From Chara braunii (taxonomy: Eukaryota > Streptophyta > Charophyceae > Charales > Characeae), in assembly GCA_003427395.1 (NCBI GenBank), contig BFEA01000134.1, positions 2,314,414 to 2,337,168 of the forward strand: a stretch of DNA of 22,755 bases, written 5' to 3'. The notes beneath the pieces are model-generated. The model had not been told where the DNA came from. It saw nothing but the letters and a program-made list of their open reading frames with translations, and ran no database searches. This document shows positions 1 to 8,408 of the stretch, in pieces. The position numbers and the translations under genes were made by a program. The first letter of the stretch is position 1, and every line of letters begins with the position of its first letter.

Positions 1-59
1 GGGAAAAAAAAAAAAAAAAAAAAAAAGAGAGAGAGAGAAAGAAGAAGAAGAAGAAGAAG
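1..59. repeat. poly-A / (GA)n / (AAG)n simple repeat
   Basis: The window opens with an A tract (4-26), then about six GA dinucleotides, then an AAG run to 59. It is one compound purine microsatellite and the first of several GA/CT arrays in the window. Because the contig edge lies inside it, its true length is unknown. Sequence from 60 to 210 is A-rich, with a short near-repeat around 'agggtcaaaacaaaa' (102-147), and shows nothing else. Confidence 0.9.
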
Positions 60-210
60 GGTTGCTAAGGACCTAAGTGTTACACTGTAAACTGGAAAAT
101 AGGGTCAAAACAAAAAAGGAAAGATTGAAAACAGGGTCAAAACAAAACAGGAAAAAAAAAAAATAGAGTCTCGGGACACTCCTGTGTTGCCCCTCCGCCT
201 TCAACAGATC

Positions 211-382
211 AGGGGCCAAGTCCCACTAGCAGCGTTGAGTTTCCTCAACGCCTGAACCTGGACGTGTTTGTGGAGAAGTGCGGCTGAGGAAACTCGATGC
301 AATTCCTGCACATCTCCACAAACATGTCCAGATTCAGGCGTTGAGGAAAAAAACGCAACGTTGCTGGTGGGATTTGGCCCCA
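211..382. repeat. 172-bp foldback (long inverted repeat) element
   Basis: The left arm (211-283) and right arm (304-382) are near-perfect reverse complements. The outer parts pair GGGGCC (212-217) with GGCCCC (376-381). The inner parts pair CCTCAACGCCTGAA with TTCAGGCGTTGAGG. The central arm around GTGTTTGTGGAGA pairs with TCTCCACAAACATG. I see only a handful of mismatches and one small bulge over about 70 bp, leaving a loop of roughly 20 bases. This is the structure of a foldback MITE or a young MIRNA-like hairpin locus. No clear target-site duplication flanks it. A transcript would form one long stem. Confidence 0.75.
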
Positions 383-446
383 GGAAAGCGCGCTAATGGT
401 CCACAAAACGTTTCGAGAGTGCGAGGGGTGTAAGCTCTCACTTGAA

Positions 447-611
447 ATTTTAAACCACCAGTGTTTCCTAAAATCATGCCCGTATACAAGCCACGATTTT
501 AGGAAACGTACGGGGCACTACAGGAGCGCCCAGATTCATCCGAGCAGAAACGTTTCTACTCTATTTATTTTCCGCGGTCGATAGCTGGGCAAAGTACTGG
601 TGGTTTAAAAT
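447..611. mobile_element. MITE-like element with 16-bp TIRs and nested hairpin
   Basis: The ends are a perfect 16-bp inverted repeat, ATTTTAAACCACCAGT (447-462) and its complement (596-611). Inside the left end lies a second perfect inverted repeat of 13 bp, GTTTCCTAAAATC (463-475) and its complement (495-507). Each terminus contains the palindrome TTAA directly outside ACCACCAG, so TTAA is the only symmetrical candidate target site; that would fit piggyBac-type TTAA insertion, but this is inference. There is no coding capacity. A diverged inverted copy lies at 3505-3664, which shows this is a real repeat family and not a chance palindrome. Confidence 0.75.
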
Positions 612-1170
612 CCCATTCGGTTTCGATTGTCCGTTTGATCGTGTACTTGGTCTCTGCCCGAACCAATCGGTGGTGTAAGTCTCCCCCGCCCCCCTTCTTA
701 CCGCCGATTTGCACAGACTCCACAAGGTCTACAAAATCGGTCCTCACAAGGAGTCCTCTCCTCTGCGTATTGTGGAGCCGGTGGCTGATGTTGCGGGTTT
801 TGAACAGATCCCAGCACCACAAAAACTCCAGCACATAAAATAAATAAATGAATAAATAAATAAATAATAAAAACTCCAGCACCTCGCGAGTCCGGACGAG
901 GTATTGGAACCGCGTCAGAGCACCTCCAGAGTACCAGTCGCAAAACGGGTCGAGAGACTTCGCAGTGCAAGCACAGATGCGGCAGGTACTACGAGCACCA
1001 GTTCTCCAAATTGTTTCTTTCGTCTTTATGAGTGCAATGCTGCTGTGCTCAAAAGATTCGCCTCATAGGCCTTTAATTGGAATTTGGAAATTGAAATTAA
1101 TTTTGTAACGTGAACTGAGTTTTATTTTTTAAAAATGAAAAATGGAGATAGCGGATTTCTTTTTCTTTGT
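612..1170. other. No gene seen; AAAT microsatellite between direct repeats
   Basis: No supportable coding region is present. An (AAAT)n array at 836-870 is bracketed by two copies of AAAACTCCAGCAC (825 and 872), so the array either expanded within, or was duplicated together with, this 13-bp word. The open frames that cross here on both strands have unremarkable composition and no recognisable domain. From 1020 to 1170 the DNA becomes AT-rich. Confidence 0.6.
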
Positions 1171-1245
1171 ACCTGATGGGGTAGACTGTGACCATTCTCT
1201 TTTCATCTGACAGATTATGACTGTATTAGGATTTGAACCCCTCTT
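1171..1245 (-). mobile_element. SINE-like 3' fragment
   Basis: Read on the minus strand this piece has a B-box-like GGGTTCAAATCC, then CTAATACAGT, then GATGAAAAG, and ends GTCTACCCCATCAGG. The same ordered words recur at 2504-2615 on the same strand. Two diverged copies sharing an internal B-box-like element and the same 3' end point to a tRNA-derived SINE family. The A-box half is missing here. Confidence 0.45.
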
Positions 1246-1463
1246 CTTTTTTTAATAAAAAGTCCATTTTTTTCGTTTCATAGAAACAGCGTCGAGGCTG
1301 GGGATCCTCAACATTACTCCCGGAGGTATCTGGAAGTATCATCCAGCTTAGTTTACAGGCATTGCCTGCAGGCGTCTCACAGGCTCAGCAGCTCGGAGGC
1401 TGCATCCTACACCCTCTACTGCTAAGACAACCACACCACCTACTATTGTACAGCTCTTTTACC

Positions 1464-1762
1464 TTTAAACCACCAGTACTTGGCCCAGCTATCAAGTCCG
1501 AGCCTCGGCCGACTGGTATGCTGAGCCTTGCCAAGGCTCGAACTATCGGGTGCTAACTTCCCAAACGTGCTTGGAGAAGAACACGGAATAAAGAACAAAA
1601 AAAAAAAAGAAAAAGAAAAGCAGAAAGCAATGACAGAAAACGGGATTCGAAAAAAAAAAAAACGAAAAGACAAAAAAAATGGGATTTACTCTAAAAGACT
1701 AAAACATTTGGAAAAAAAAAAAAAACGGTTACTATAAACATGCACGAAAGACAATAATCCTC

Positions 1763-1825
<63 letters not shown>

Positions 1826-2025
1826 TCCTTTTTTTTTTTTCATTTTTGTGTATTTGATTTTTGTTTTTTCTTTCTTTGTTCTTTTTCTTTGGTGTCATGC
1901 CGAATGAATCGGGGCCTGGACATTCAGCAACGACCGGACCTTCCCTTTGCCGACCCCCTAAGGCTGCGGCGCGTTAACGGGGAAGGCCCGCGGCCGATGT
2001 ATGGCCCAAGTACTGGTGGTTTAAA
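1464..2025. mobile_element. 562-bp TIR element carrying a (CT)n array
   Basis: The left end TTTAAACCACCAGTACTTGG (1464-1483) continues CCCAGCTATC. The right end is its near reverse complement, finishing GGCCCAAGTACTGGTGGTTTAAA at 2025. The roughly 30-bp inverted ends match the right end of the element at 447-611, so they belong to one family. The inside is low-complexity: an A-rich left part (1590-1725), (CT)n (1768-1822) and a T-rich right part (1828-1890), plus a 17-bp palindrome at 1523-1539. No transposase frame is present, so it would be non-autonomous. It could instead be two separate solo ends. Confidence 0.5.
1768..1822. repeat. (CT)n microsatellite
   Basis: This is about 27 uninterrupted CT dinucleotides. 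A-rich DNA lies on its left and T-rich DNA on its right. The open frames with Arg-Glu or Ser-Leu runs that cross it are artefacts of the dinucleotide repeat. Confidence 0.95.
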
Positions 2026-2029
2026 GGCG

Positions 2030-2275
2030 TTAAACCACCAGTGCATCTGGAGAATTCAAATGAGGTCCTGAAAAGTTAGGGGACTCAGGATAGGGCTTGC
2101 CTGGGGGCAGGCGGATTTTTTTTCCCCGGTTCAGGGTTGGGCCTAGTGCCACCCCCCAGCATGGGACTTCTTTTTTCTATTGGCTCTTCGGATACCGTGT
2201 CCCAAGCCTCCTAAATTTTAGGAGAGGCTTGATCGGATTCTCAACTTGGCTGGGGCCATGTACTGGTGGTATAAA
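2030..2275. mobile_element. Possible TIR element of the ACCACCAG family
   Basis: It begins GTTAAACCACCAGTGCAT, only five bases after the previous element ends, and finishes CATGTACTGGTGGTATAAAA. The right terminus carries one substitution in the TTAA. A separate 27-bp hairpin (AAGCCTC...GAGGCTT, 2204-2230) sits near the right end. The pairing of these two termini into one element is inference; they share about 18 bp. Confidence 0.4.
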
Positions 2276-2435
2276 ATGACATGTGGAACCGTTGTTCCAA
2301 GAGGCTAAACAACCCATCAGAACTACTAATGAAGGGCCTATTCCAGGCCGTGGAATCTACTTTGGTTAATTCGGTCCAAGCTAACATCACCCTCCCTCCA
2401 GCCCCACATATCACTAAGTTATGCCCTCCTCCTGC

Positions 2436-2478
2436 AACGATTTGAACTCGTGACAACAGTGGGTCTTGTCTCTATGTA
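2436..2478 (-). mobile_element. Partial SINE-like copy
   Basis: Minus-strand words GACAAGACCCAC, TCACGAG and TTCAAATCG match the upstream-to-B-box part of the SINE-like copy at 2504-2615. The 3' part is absent. It lies adjacent in the same orientation, so it may be a nested or tandem partial copy. Confidence 0.35.
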
Positions 2479-2503
2479 GAGGGGGCGGGGGGTGTTCTCA
2501 CTT

Positions 2504-2615
2504 CCTGATGGGGTAGACCGTGATAATGTTTTTTTTTTCATCTAACTGTATTAGGATTTGGACTCGTGACGAGGGTGGGTCTTGTCCCATACTATTTCTG
2601 ACCACTCTGAGGCCC
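2504..2615 (-). mobile_element. tRNA-derived SINE-like element
   Basis: On the minus strand an A-box-like GCCTCAGAGTGGTCAG (complement of 2598-2613) precedes a B-box-like GAGTCCAAATCC (complement of 2554-2565) by about 45 bp, as in RNA polymerase III internal promoters. It then continues CTAATACAG and GATGAAAA and ends CTACCCCATCAGG. The 3' half recurs at 1171-1245 and the B-box part at 2436-2478. The length of roughly 110 bp is short for a plant SINE, and no terminal A-run or target duplication is clear. Confidence 0.45.
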
Positions 2616-2694
2616 GATAAAGGGCTGAAACATTTTTGCGCCATGGAGAAAATGCATTCGTCCCTGAATTGTTTGATGGTTGGGGCAGTGATGG

Positions 2695-2778
2695 TTTGAA
2701 CCACCAGCGGTCGTTGAACGTGGTGTTTGGTAGCTGCCTAATGAAAAAGAATAGTTTGGAAATATTTTGGTGGTTTAA
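2695..2778. mobile_element. Short TIR element, ACCACCAG family
   Basis: The ends TTTGAACCACCA (2695-2706) and TTGGTGGTTTAA (2767-2778) are inverted with one mismatch. Eighty-four bp is very short. The right end is also part of the duplicated 182-bp unit that follows, so the pairing could be coincidental. Confidence 0.3.
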
Positions 2779-3112
2779 TGAAAAGTACAAAGTTTGGGAG
2801 TGTGTGCAGGACGTATCTGGTTCGATTTTCCACTTGTTACTTCAATTTTGGGCCGACTGGTAGTGAAGGAAGCAGGAGCTAAGCGAAGAGTGTGTTGCTC
2901 GATGAGAGTTTGTATCCTCACACTCCAAAGCAATAGTTTGGAAATATTCTGGTGGTAAAAGGACAAAGTTCGGGAGTGTGTGCAGGACGTATCTGGTCCC
3001 ATTTTCCACTTGTTACTTCAATTTTGGGCCAACTGGTACTGAAGGGAGTTGGTGCTAAGAGAAACGTGTGCTGCTCGATGAGAGCTTGTTTCCTCACACT
3101 GTAGAAATAAGG
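2750..3112. repeat. 182-bp tandem duplication
   Basis: The unit beginning AATAGTTTGGAAATATT occurs at 2750 and again at 2932. The copies stay alignable throughout, sharing GGGAGTGTGTGCAGGACGT, CCACTTGTTACTTCAATTTT and CTCGATGAGAG, and end at CCTCACACT in both. A TGGTGGT end of the TIR family sits near the start of each copy. The copies differ by scattered substitutions and small indels, so the duplication is not recent. No frame is conserved across both. Confidence 0.8.
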
Positions 3113-3504
3113 ATTGTTAGGTTGATCGCCATGTTTGTGCCACTCATCTCCATGACATTTTGTTCTCTCTTGATCAAGTGGGGACCGCACCTTTTCTCAA
3201 ATTGCGCGCACACTCTTTCCCAGTTGTTGCAACGTTTGACAGACAATGCCAAGTCTTGGCAATGAGAGTACTTGGGCAAACAAAGTCAAGTGTTGATTGT
3301 GGCCAGCCAAAGCAAAACATTGAGGTGGTTGAATGGATGAACGGCACGTTAAGCAGGAAAATGTGCATCCTTTCGCACCCATCAAAAGGTGCGACAAAAA
3401 AAAATCCAGGGCAGAAAGAAAAGGGTACAAGGTATCACCGAAGATCATATTTTTTGTTCTGATCAAATTAATATCTGATTCGTGGTCCATCGGACCACAC
3501 GATA
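3113..3504. other. No recognisable gene
   Basis: Composition is closer to coding-like than the flanks, and a 100-residue open frame runs from 3160 to 3462 on the plus strand. Overlapping frames of similar length exist on both strands. The plus-strand product shows no motif I recognise and ends in an A-rich lysine-rich tail. I do not call it a gene; it could be a decayed exon or element fragment. Confidence 0.4.
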
Positions 3505-3664
3505 TTAAACCACCTGTACTTGGCCCAACTATCGGCCGTGGAAAAAAATAGAGTAGAAACGTTTATAGTTGGATTAATTTGGGCGCTCATGTAGTGGCCC
3601 GTACATTTCCTATAATTATGGCTTCTTAACAGGCACAACTTTAGCAAGTGTTGTTGATTTGAAT
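3505..3664 (-). mobile_element. Inverted, diverged copy of the 447-611 MITE
   Basis: The reverse complement aligns along nearly the whole length of the element at 447-611. Shared words include AGAGTAGAAACGTTT, GGGCGCTC, GTGGCCCGTAC and TTTCCTA. One end is well kept (TTAAACCACCTGTACTTGG at 3505). The other end (3650-3664) is degraded to a rough match of the terminal repeat. Two copies of one short element in opposite orientation 2.9 kb apart could form a large hairpin. Confidence 0.65.
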
Positions 3665-4566
3665 TTATTTTTAAGGTCATAGAGGGGTCATAAGTGTAAG
3701 CTTGCTTACTTGACCCTTCCAGTCTTGCCTCTTAATTGCACTGCTGCAGAGTGCGGCGCAACCCTTTTAGTTAGAAATAAATAAATAAAAAGTGTGTGAG
3801 TCTTTATGAATAGGAACATGGAGGGGTGAGTTCGGTGGTTGTCGCATGACACACACACAAGAAAAAGAAGTTAGTCATACACGTCAAAGACAATAATTAC
3901 TTTGATGAAAAAAAACATGAAGTAAAAACTCGACTGTCATGCAATAATGTGTACACCGTTTAGGGCAATAAACTTGTAAAACATTTATAGAAAGATTTAA
4001 GTGCACTATAGGGATGAGGGATAACTTTATAAACGAACATTTTCAATAGGATATCGATATTGGTCCTTATAAATATGATTTCCCACTACACGCATTACAA
4101 ACAAAGATCCGGAATGGTTCATTTACGTGCAGGAAGTACCTCTATGGTTAAATGCATCATTTCTAAATGAGAATTGCGTATGGAATTACAACGACTTAAA
4201 CCACCAACATTGTTAATCCTTCAATTGTCGAGCCTGAAAATTCCCTGCACACCAAAAATTAAAAAGTGACATTTTTATCTTCGACCTCGGATTTAAAATG
4301 AAAGTACTGGAACTAGAAAGAAAGCTGCATATTTTTTATGACAAGAAGGGGTATCTTTTAGATTGTTTTCATCATGATTACTAGAATGTTGTACAGACAA
4401 AAAAACATATTAAAGTTTGTATAAGTTTTTGTATGATAATTTTGTTCATTTACACAAATTGAAACTTCCTATCAGTCTAGCATTTAATCACTCGATCTTT
4501 TATATCTATAATTTTTTATGTTGTTTTTTATTTGTGGATTGGTAAAGATGTCCAAAGAAGGAGACC
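3665..4566. other. AT-rich spacer, no gene seen
   Basis: I see nothing coding in this 0.9 kb, which is dense in stops in all frames. One isolated terminus, CTTAAACCACCAAC (4194-4207), of the TIR family is present without a partner. A short AAAT run lies at 3774-3788. Confidence 0.6.
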
Positions 4567-5190
4567 GATCATAAAATATTTGATCCCAAAGGTTGGTGGT
4601 AGATCTAAGTTGTATAAAGCTTATGATGATTTTTTTTAGCCATGCTGTGATTCAAACGTTGGACATTCATTTGTTGAAGTGATATATTTGAATAAACCAA
4701 TAAGACTGTCATGAAAAGAGTAAAAGAATTATGTTCAAAAGATAGTACAATGCTTTAACTTCGATTTAAAGTTTACTCTTAGTTTTAAAATGGTGATGAA
4801 AGGTTATTAATGGGCTCAAATTTAGGGAAGGTTGGAAGGTTCATAAACAAAACAAACGAACGTTCGTCATGCGGCATCTTGCGATCGATCATAAACTTTT
4901 TGATTCCTAAGGTTTGTGGTATATCTAAGTCGTATAAACTTATGATGAAAATTTTTAGCAATGATGTGATTTAGAGGTTGGACATTCATTTTGTTGAAGT
5001 CTTATATTTGAAATCAACCAATAAGACTGTCATGAAAAGAGTAAGGGACTTTTGTCCAAAGTACAATACTTAAATTTCGATCTAAAGTTCGCTCTACGTC
5101 TTAAAATGGTGATGAGAGGTTATCAATGGTCTCAAATTTAGAGAAGGTTGAAACGTTCATAAACAAACAAGCGGGCGTCCGTCATGCATC
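4567..5190. repeat. 320-bp tandem duplication
   Basis: Copy 1 starts GATCATAAAATATTTGAT (4567) and copy 2 GATCATAAACTTTTTGAT (4887). They remain collinear through CAATAAGACTGTCATGAAAAG, AAAATGGTGATGA, GGTTCATAAACAAA and CGT(T/C)CGTCATGC. Divergence is moderate, with small indels. Neither copy has an open frame of note, so this looks like a noncoding tandem repeat, possibly a two-copy remnant of a larger array. Confidence 0.85.
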
Positions 5191-5455
5191 ATCCGAGTCC
5201 TACTCATTCTCCTCCATTTTTTTCCTTATCGTTGTCTGACGCATGCTCTCTGTCCCGCTCCTGCATCCCCCTCCTCTTTGGGTATCTTCCCCTCATGTGC
5301 TGGGTGCTCCTCCTGCGTGTTGCATGCGGCACGATTACGGGTGTTACCATAGGCCTCTCTCCATTACTCTCGGCATGCACAAACTGAAAATAAAATAAAA
5401 ATGGTGATGTATTTTTTCATGTTTTAGCGGACGATTCGCTTAGCTCCATGAAAGA
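5191..5455. other. Short CT-rich stretch, no gene seen
   Basis: A pyrimidine-rich 200-bp island (5191-5380) interrupts AT-rich DNA directly after the second copy of the tandem duplication. A 67-residue open frame crosses it because stops are rare in CT-rich sequence. I see no domain. Confidence 0.5.
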
Positions 5456-5666
5456 GCGTCACTACATTACTCTCAAAATGTGAAAAGGGATACAAAATTC
5501 TCCGCGATAATATAAAAAAATACATTGTTTTTTTTTTTTAATGTCCAGAGTAGTGGAGCGAGACCCTAAAGATAAGCCTTAATCAACACAAACGACCTCG
5601 CTTCACTACTCTCGAAAGATTGCAAAATGATATTGCATTCTCCGTTATAACATTTATAAATACACT
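5456..5666. repeat. Duplicated 70-bp motif with internal inverted repeat
   Basis: Two imperfect direct copies (5456-5525 and 5597-5666) share CACTAC, ACTCTC, ATTCTCCG and TATAA in the same order. In addition AGAGTAGTGGAGCGAG (5547-5562) is the reverse complement of CTCGCTTCACTACTCT (5597-5612) with one mismatch, giving a 16-bp stem around a 34-base loop. A poly-T run lies between. Confidence 0.55.
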
Positions 5667-5699
5667 ACCATATATTTTATCTGTTGTGCATCAAGAGAG

Positions 5700-5762
5700 C
5701 AGTTGAGAACAATATAAGAAAGATTAGCATGACCCTTGTGCAAAGAAACACATATATGTTGA
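5700..5762 (+). pseudogene. Degenerate U6 snRNA-derived fragment
   Basis: The piece GAACAATATAAGAAAGATTA followed by GCATGACCCTTGTGCAAA aligns with the central part of U6 snRNA: the region around the ACAGAGA box, the AGC triad and the intramolecular stem-loop. Identity is strongest over AGATTAGCATGRCCC. The ACAGAGA hexamer is destroyed and no U6 5' hairpin is recognisable upstream. There is no T-run terminator, and the sequence runs into AT-rich DNA. It is non-functional as U6. Confidence 0.65.
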
Positions 5763-5766
5763 ATAA

Positions 5767-6341
5767 ATAAAATAACAATAGCTCAAAGTGATACCGAACA
5801 TGAAAATATATATTGCCAACTTCAAGTTTTCATGTGGAAAATGGTCGTTATATACTTGAATGATGTATCTAAGTCCCGATTAGAACATAGAAACATACAT
5901 TGCCAACTTCACGTCTTTAAGTGGAAAACAATCGATGTATATTTGTATTCGGACAAGCGTCGTCGAAGCCTAAAACAAATGCACGTACGAAAAAAAAATA
6001 AAAATAAACGCAGAACTTCAAGTATTCAGGTGAAAAATGTAGGTTATGTACTTGTATTAAAGCATGCCCATGAAAGAGAAAAAATATACAGTAAGGAACA
6101 TATGAAATTGTTGCACCTAAAAATTATAAACAAATAAACCAACAAAATTATTATGAGCAATAAAATATATCATTTTAAGTTCTACGTAACTTTCTAGTAG
6201 TATGTTCAACATAATCACCACAAACTAGTTGCACTCTCCCACTACTAGAGTTTCATAACGTTTGTGCATTCTTAGGTTAAATTCTCATTTATGACACAAT
6301 CACAAAATTATTGTCAGTTACAGTTGTTGGAGGAATGAGTT
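5767..6341. other. AT-rich spacer, no gene seen
   Basis: Two similar 65-bp stretches near 5808 and 5893 share TATTGCCAACTTCA / CATTGCCAACTTCA, then AAGTGGAAA-type sequence and GATGTAT, a weak tandem duplication. A 101-residue lysine-rich open frame (5832-6137) spans them; it reflects A-richness and shows no domain. Confidence 0.45.
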
Positions 6342-6538
6342 GGTTAAACCACCACTACCTCTAAGCGTGTTTTTCTCATATTGGGGTTTTTCTGTCCCGC
6401 GGTAAGTCTGAAATGAACCAGAGTTTCAGTCTCTTGTTTTTTTTTTAAATGATTCTGTTAGTCAAAAAAATTAAGGCGATCAAACCCTGAAGAATATGGA
6501 GGTAAATAAATGAGTCGGGAAAGTTTGTGGTGGATAAA
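6342..6538. mobile_element. Weak candidate TIR element
   Basis: TTAAACCACCACTA on the left and TTTGTGGTGGATAA on the right are imperfect inverted termini resembling the ACCACCAG family. The 197-bp interior is AT-rich with no similarity I can see to the other elements. This is tentative. Confidence 0.25.
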
Positions 6539-8340
6539 TTGGTTGTAATTGTTTTTCTAAAAATCAAGAAACAATATTTTGTTTCTTTCTTTATATCAAT
6601 AAGGATTGGAAATAACATTTTTGACGGTCCTTTTAACATGGAAGATCACTAAGATTAGTTTCAAAATAGGACTAGTTCAATTCTATTCGGAAACCTTCGG
6701 TACCATTATCAATATGTGACTATCCGACATAAGTTCGTATAATAATAAAAGATGATTGCAGAGTTGCGAGTATACTATGACGATAAAACTTGATGTCATC
6801 ATTTACAAGGATTATTGTTTTCAAAGAGTACACATCTTTAATAATGAAATTAAGTATTTGTTGATCGTTATAAATATGTATTTCTACTTAGGATGGTGTA
6901 TACAACTATTAATTAATACCAAAGAGTTCAATCAAACTATGTTTTCATATGATGAAATCTTGTGTATAAGGTAAGAGAATAGCATCGAAAGGCATATGAC
7001 AACAATTTTAAAATTAAGATTTGAAGTTGACGATAAAAATTATCCCATGAGTTCAAGCGACATAACAAAACAATTAGTGTACATCAATGTACCAGCACGG
7101 GAAAGTATGTATGACCCGATATGAAGAATAGTCAATTTACACAAAAAAATTCAAATATATGCGTATTTGGTTTCATAGGTAATGACGCTATAATGCTCCA
7201 ACGTTGAGAAGTAATAAAAACTTAATTTAGATTTGAGTTTGGTAAACTAGGTAGTTGCCTTATTGGTGGGGCTATTATGCGTCGACATTAAAAGATCACC
7301 TGAAAAAAAAATACATATATACTTGGATAAACCTTTTTAAAACAGCTTGTCATGCAATGTTTGCTTCTTTTCTAGTTATTTAATTTATTAAGGTCAAAAG
7401 ATAGTTCACGGCTACCAAAAAATTCAAACAATGTTTTACGTTAGTTATAACAAACTTCAATGGTCATTTCAATTAAACATCTTACGAATCCATAGAGTGG
7501 ACAATATACCCCTCCCTCTCCCTCCCCTCCCCCCCCCCTCCCCAAAAATGGGGGAAACTATGCGGGAGTCACAAAAAGGAGTTATAATTCCAGTATGGGC
7601 CAAGATACAGTTTGCAAATGCAGTTCGGACAATGTATACAACCCATCTTTTTGGCTAGGTAGGGTGCTTGAAATGCAATTGTGTATTGTATTTTGACCTG
7701 TAGTGCAATTATAACTTATTTTTATGACTCCACTTAAGTTACCAAAAAAAAAAACATCAGACTGCAAGGCAAAAATGCACTTTCATGCATTTTTTTTGTA
7801 AATATGGTAACATGTTAATTTCAAAACTTTATGAAATGTAGAAATCTCGGCGAAGGACTTCCCAACAATCCCAAAAAAAATAAATTTGGCAAACGACAAT
7901 CGTGGAAAGGCAAAAAAACAAAACAAAAAAAACCCTAATTTTAGTTTGTGGCTCGTTAACCAAAAAGTTGGAAAGTGGTGGTCTAGTTATGTTTAGGTAA
8001 AGGTTACACCTTCTATTTGTAAATTAGTATAATTATAAATTGAAGTTGATCATGCGTTTCTGATAAGATGGATTACAAATCTGTTAAGTTTATTCCCTCG
8101 ATACAAGATTGTCTCAAGAGTTATCTTGGTTGGGCTGCGAGAGAACTTAAAACAAGAAGTCAAGATATGATAAAAATCTTAAGTTTATAGAGGTATTTGG
8201 CCACTCATACGTAGCTAAAGAGTTTAGTTGTTTTGATTTCTCGCTCTCTTCGTCTTGAATCAAAGAAAAATAATTATAACGATCATTCAAAGGTAATAAG
8301 TGTTGTTCTCTCTTTTTGGCATGGAAGAGTCCTAATTTTG
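6539..8340. other. 1.8-kb AT-rich spacer without genes
   Basis: All six frames are closed at short intervals; the longest frames (72-75 residues) have no recognisable content. The only notable structure is the C-rich tract listed separately and A-runs at 7742, 7875 and 7914. I see no RNA gene. Confidence 0.6.
7509..7543. repeat. Polypyrimidine C-rich tract (G-quadruplex motif on minus strand)
   Basis: Thirty-five bases consist only of C and T, with C runs of three or more. The minus strand therefore has at least five G runs of three or more, separated by one to three bases, which fits the usual G-quadruplex pattern. It sits isolated in AT-rich DNA. Confidence 0.7.
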
Positions 8341-8348
8341 AACCATCA

Positions 8349-8408
8349 GTCCCCCCGCCATCCTAAATTTCGGGGGACCGGTAGGACATGTTCACGTAGC
8401 CTACCGGT
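8349..8408. repeat. Two adjacent hairpins
   Basis: TCCCCCCG (8350-8357) faces CGGGGGA (8371-8377), giving a 6-7-bp GC stem around a 13-base AT-rich loop. Immediately after, ACCGGTAGG (8377-8385) pairs perfectly with CCTACCGGT (8400-8408) around a 14-base loop. A degenerate ACCACCAG-like end (GAACCATCAGT) lies just before, so this may be the remains of a TIR element. Confidence 0.55.

Noticed and set aside
3160-3462. 100-residue plus-strand frame as a gene
   Set aside because: No motif is recognised, several antisense frames of equal length overlap it, and no splice or promoter context supports it.
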